Origin: Clostridium disporicum
GTDB taxonomy: Bacteria; Bacillota; Clostridia; Clostridiales; Clostridiaceae
NCBI RefSeq assembly: GCF_001405015.1
Contig: NZ_CYZX01000027.1
Coordinates: forward strand, 1-47,418
DNA: 47,418 nucleotides
Direction of reading: 5' to 3'
A model generated the notes under the pieces. The model was not told the origin of the DNA. It saw only the letters and a list, made by a program, of their open reading frames with translations, and searched no databases. Positions 45,008-47,418 of this stretch are shown one piece after another. A program made the position numbers and the translations under genes. Each line of letters starts with the position of its first letter. Position 1 is the stretch's first letter.

Positions 45008-46006
45008 ATGGGGAGTACTAGATATATAACATCTATGGGGGAGTTAACAAGAAAAGATAATTCTTTATGCTTCAGAAAGAATGGTAAAAATGTTTATATA
45101 CCAATTGAAAATACAAAGGAAATATATTGTTTAAATGAAGTAAGTATAAATACGAAATTACTAGATTTTTTAGCTAGCAATAATATAGTAGTACATTTTT
45201 TTAATTATCACCAGGGATATAGTGGAACATATTATCCAAGAAATCAATATAATAGCGGGAAATTATTGGTAAAACAAGTTAGGAAATTTGATGAAGATAG
45301 ATTATATGCTGCAAAAGCAATAGTAAGAGGGATAGGAATAAATATAAGTGAAGTTCTTTATCATTATTATAAACATAATAAGAAAGAAGTAAAGGAAACA
45401 ATAGATTGGATAAGGAAAGAGTTTTTATTAGCTGTGGAAAAGAGTGAAAATATTAATCAATTAATGTCTGTTGAAGGTGAGGTATGGCAGAGATTTTATT
45501 CAGATTTTAAATTATTTTTACCTGAAGATTTTATAATGAATAAGAGGGTGAAAAGACCACCAGATAACCCTATAAATGCAATGATATCCTTTGGAAATAC
45601 GTTGCTATATACTAAGACAATCTCATCTATATATCGAACACATCTAGATCAAAGAATAAGTTTTCTACATGAACCATCAGAAGGAAGATTTTCATTAAGT
45701 TTAGATATAAGTGAAGTTTTTAAACCTGTAATAGTTTATAAAACAATATTTGATTTAATTAATAATAGAAAAATTCAAGTAGATAAACACTTTGAAAAGA
45801 AGGTTAACTATTGTTTGTTGAACGAAGAAGGTAGAAAAATATTTATAGAAGCTTTTGAGGGAAGATTAGAATCTGTATTTAAGCATCCAAAATTAAAACG
45901 AAATATTAGCTATAGGACGGCGATAAAGCTTGATTGCTATAAATTAATAAAATGGATATTGGAAGATAAAGAATTTATTCCTTTCAGTATTAAGGAGGGA
46001 ATGTAA
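45008..46006 (+). CDS. cas1: CRISPR integrase Cas1
   Basis: The 332-residue integrase has the metal ligands Glu156 in SVEGEVW, His221 in ISFLHEPSEGRFSL and acidic Asp233/Glu236 in DISEVFKP. N-terminal beta-strands (YITSMGELTRKDNSL) and NPINAMISFGNTLLY are typical of type I-B Cas1. Its stop overlaps the cas2 start by one base (TAATG). Confidence 0.95.
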   Translation: MGSTRYITSMGELTRKDNSLCFRKNGKNVYIPIENTKEIYCLNEVSINTKLLDFLASNNIVVHFFNYHQGYSGTYYPRNQYNSGKLLVKQVRKFDEDRLYAAKAIVRGIGINISEVLYHYYKHNKKEVKETIDWIRKEFLLAVEKSENINQLMSVEGEVWQRFYSDFKLFLPEDFIMNKRVKRPPDNPINAMISFGNTLLYTKTISSIYRTHLDQRISFLHEPSEGRFSLSLDISEVFKPVIVYKTIFDLINNRKIQVDKHFEKKVNYCLLNEEGRKIFIEAFEGRLESVFKHPKLKRNISYRTAIKLDCYKLIKWILEDKEFIPFSIKEGM

Positions 46007-46296
46007 TGTCTAAAAAAGTAAATTATAATTATGCTTTTGTATTTTATGATGTAAAAGAAGAAAGAGTAAATAAAGTTTTTAAAGTATGTAAAAAATATTT
46101 ATCACATTTTCAAAAATCGGTTTTTAGAGGAGAAATGACACCTTCTAAATTAATAAGATTGAAAAAAGATTTAGATAGAGTTACCGATAAAAATGAAGAT
46201 TTCATATGTATAATTAAACTTCTAAATGATAATGTATTTGATGAAGAAGTATTTGGTGGAAAATCAATTGTAACAGGTGAGGATTTAATAATATAA
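46006..46296 (+). CDS. cas2: CRISPR adaptation protein Cas2
   Basis: The 96-residue ferredoxin-fold protein begins NYAFVFYDVKEERVNKVFKVCKKYL, with the conserved Asp after FY, and continues FQKSVFRGEMTPSKL. It forms the dimer core of the Cas1-Cas2 integrase. It is the last cas gene, followed by leader 2. Confidence 0.93.
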   Translation: MSKKVNYNYAFVFYDVKEERVNKVFKVCKKYLSHFQKSVFRGEMTPSKLIRLKKDLDRVTDKNEDFICIIKLLNDNVFDEEVFGGKSIVTGEDLII

Positions 46297-46488
46297 AGTA
46301 TCTAAAGAAATAATTTTACCAAGTGGAACATTATAAAAATATGTTATTAACTAGGAGTAATTCTAGCTTTACAGTAATAATTAATCACTAATGTAAAAAG
46401 TAATTAACGGTTGGTAAAAATTTTGTATAAGTAGTAGTTGTAAGCACTTAGCAGTATTGGTAAAGTTATAAGTAGGTATTTTACTTTG
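46297..46488 (+). promoter_or_regulatory. CRISPR leader 2
   Basis: The 192-bp AT-rich leader has TTACCAAGTG at 46316-46325 and TTGGTAAAAA at 46411-46420, 173 and 78 bases before the first repeat, exactly as in leader 1. A further ATTGGTAAAG lies at about 46456. Sequence between the motifs is otherwise only loosely alike. Confidence 0.75.
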
Positions 46489-47159
46489 GATTAACCTTAA
46501 CAAGAGTTGTATTTAAATATGATAACTGTTGCACTTTCTGGTTTTACTGGAAGATTAACCTTAACAAGAGTTGTATTTAAATAGTCAAACTGTTGGTGTG
46601 TCTAGCGTATCAAATGCGATTAACCTTAACAAGAGTTGTATTTAAATAAATTTAAACAATAGATTAAATAAAAATACAGTTTGATTAACCTTAACAAGAG
46701 TTGTATTTAAATGCTATTTTCAATTGGATTTAAAACCAAAGATATGGATTAACCTTAACAAGAGTTGTATTTAAATAGCGATATTAAAAGCAAAGTTGGG
46801 AAAAATAAATGAGATTAACCTTAACAAGAGTTGTATTTAAATCGCTAGGCAAGGACGCTACAGACGTAGGGGAAGCGAGATTAACCTTAACAAGAGTTGT
46901 ATTTAAATAAAGCGATATAGATGGCGTAACACTAAAGGTGTCTAGATTAACCTTAACAAGAGTTGTATTTAAATTTGTAATGTATTTGCTAACGTTATAC
47001 AGGACGAAGCGATTAACCTTAACAAGAGTTGTATTTAAATAATTCCGGCAGAAGTTTGTATAGTATAGATAAATAGCGATTAACCTTAACAAGAGTTGTA
47101 TTTAAATTCCAATGTCTCCATTATTGAAAATCTAAAATCATCGATTAACCTTAACAAGA
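46489..47159 (+). CRISPR. CRISPR array 2: 10 full repeats plus a cut 11th, 10 spacers
   Basis: The 30-base repeat begins GATTAACCTTAAC and ends GTTGTATTTAAAT; it differs from array 1 only at positions 8-9 (CT for AA). Spacers are 34-37 bases. Repeats start at 46489, 46553, 46618, 46683, 46747, 46813, 46879, 46945, 47011 and 47078, all identical. The 11th, at 47143, breaks after 17 bases (GATTAACCTTAACAAGA) and unrelated sequence follows, so the trailer end is lost. Confidence 0.97.
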
Positions 47160-47272
47160 ACTAATAATGAAAACTATGAGATAGCTTCTATAATGGCAAA
47201 GATTGAAGGTTGGAAATCATACGATAAAAATAAGACGGGAATGCTTAGATTTCCTATATACAATAAACAAAG
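47160..47272 (+). pseudogene. VirE-family primase-helicase, C-terminal fragment
   Basis: The frame from 47163 reads NNENYEIASIMAKIEGWKSY, then LRFPIYNKQS, paralleling SYEITAIMSKIEGWELY and MRFPIYNKQR at the end of the intact VirE gene (32219-34594). Roughly 70% of bases agree, so it is a diverged relative and not a recent copy. It is joined to a broken CRISPR repeat on the left and cut by an IS on the right. Confidence 0.8.
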
Positions 47273-47418
47273 TGGTCTTATGTCAATATTTTGGACACAA
47301 AAAGTCAAACTTTTTTATGCTGCACTTCTAGCTAATAATTCACATTGATCTGGAGTCATGTAATTAATAGAAGAGTGTAGCCTTTTTCTGTTATACCAAC
47401 CTTCAATATATTTAAAAA
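47273..47418 (-). mobile_element. IS3-family insertion sequence, 3' end (right contig edge)
   Basis: This is an inverted copy of 1-146, starting TGGTCTTATGTCAATATT. It carries the last codons of the transposase on the minus strand (47315-47416). It is inserted within the VirE fragment, and the element continues beyond the window. Confidence 0.9.
47315..47416 (-). CDS. IS3-family transposase OrfB, C-terminal fragment (right edge)
   Basis: It mirrors the fragment at 3-104: the same 33 residues, with its stop at 47315-47317. It is truncated by the window edge only. Confidence 0.85.
   Translation of the reverse strand, partial: FKYIEGWYNRKRLHSSINYMTPDQCELLARSAA

Noticed and set aside
46784..47092. 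Minus-strand open frame with repeated LNTTLVKVNL units
   Set aside because: It is the reverse translation of CRISPR array 2; the repeat unit matches the 30-base repeat plus spacers.
1..47418. tRNA or rRNA genes, and a tRNA-type attachment site near 29600 or 34600
   Set aside because: No tRNA-like GGTTCGA/CCA arm patterns or rRNA segments were recognised by reading; a covariance search could not be run.

Overview
The window is AT-rich (roughly 28-30% G+C by eye). It has strong AGGAGG-type ribosome sites, frequent TTG/GTG starts and a type I-B CRISPR repeat ending in ATTTAAAT, which fits a Clostridium sensu stricto or close Firmicute. No rRNA or tRNA gene was seen. Both ends are the same 146-bp 3' end of an IS3-family element in opposite orientation (1-146 and 47273-47418), so this looks like an assembled contig that breaks at a multicopy insertion sequence.

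Region 1 (147-7209): a dipeptide/nickel-type ABC importer whose first permease gene is cut by the left IS (147-268), followed by the second permease and two ATPases. Next come a glycyl radical enzyme with the residues of B12-independent glycerol/diol dehydratase, its radical-SAM activase (unusually lacking the ferredoxin-like insert) and, convergently, a DUF434 protein. Region 2 (7523-13532): a complete oppABCDF oligopeptide importer with its own promoter, an early leader hairpin, an intercistronic hairpin after oppA and a strong terminator.

Region 3 (13662-20993): a secreted DUF305-like protein, a ferredoxin-nitroreductase, a Cof-type HAD phosphatase, and an RpiR/AraC regulator pair divergent from an MFS transporter and PHP-family phosphoesterase pair. 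Between the HAD and rpiR genes is a 243-bp block built almost entirely of mini-hairpins. A decayed copy of the DUF305 gene's upstream region and start lies at 15394-15520.

Region 4 (21233-29323): small envelope proteins, two paralogous UBA-plus-DUF4342-like membrane proteins flanking a nucleotidyltransferase/HEPN pair and a lipoprotein, an OmpR-type two-component system, another lipoprotein, a HAD phosphatase and a zinc-ribbon membrane protein.

Region 5 (29679-47272): a phage/plasmid replication module (DUF2815 ssDNA-binding protein, family A DNA polymerase, VirE-type primase-helicase) directly followed by a full type I-B CRISPR-Cas locus: cas6-cas8b-cas7-cas5-cas3, array 1 (14 repeats), an unrelated AAA/DUF4143 ATPase with its own terminator, cas4-cas1-cas2, and array 2 (10 full repeats). 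Array 2 breaks inside its 11th repeat and runs into the 3' end of a second, divergent VirE gene, which is then cut by the right IS. The whole cas locus is therefore bracketed by two directly oriented VirE 3' ends. The two arrays use repeats differing at two positions, and their leaders share two motifs at identical distances from the first repeat. The most notable observations are this bracketing, the leader architecture, the mini-hairpin array, and the diol-dehydratase-like enzyme paired with a stripped-down activase.
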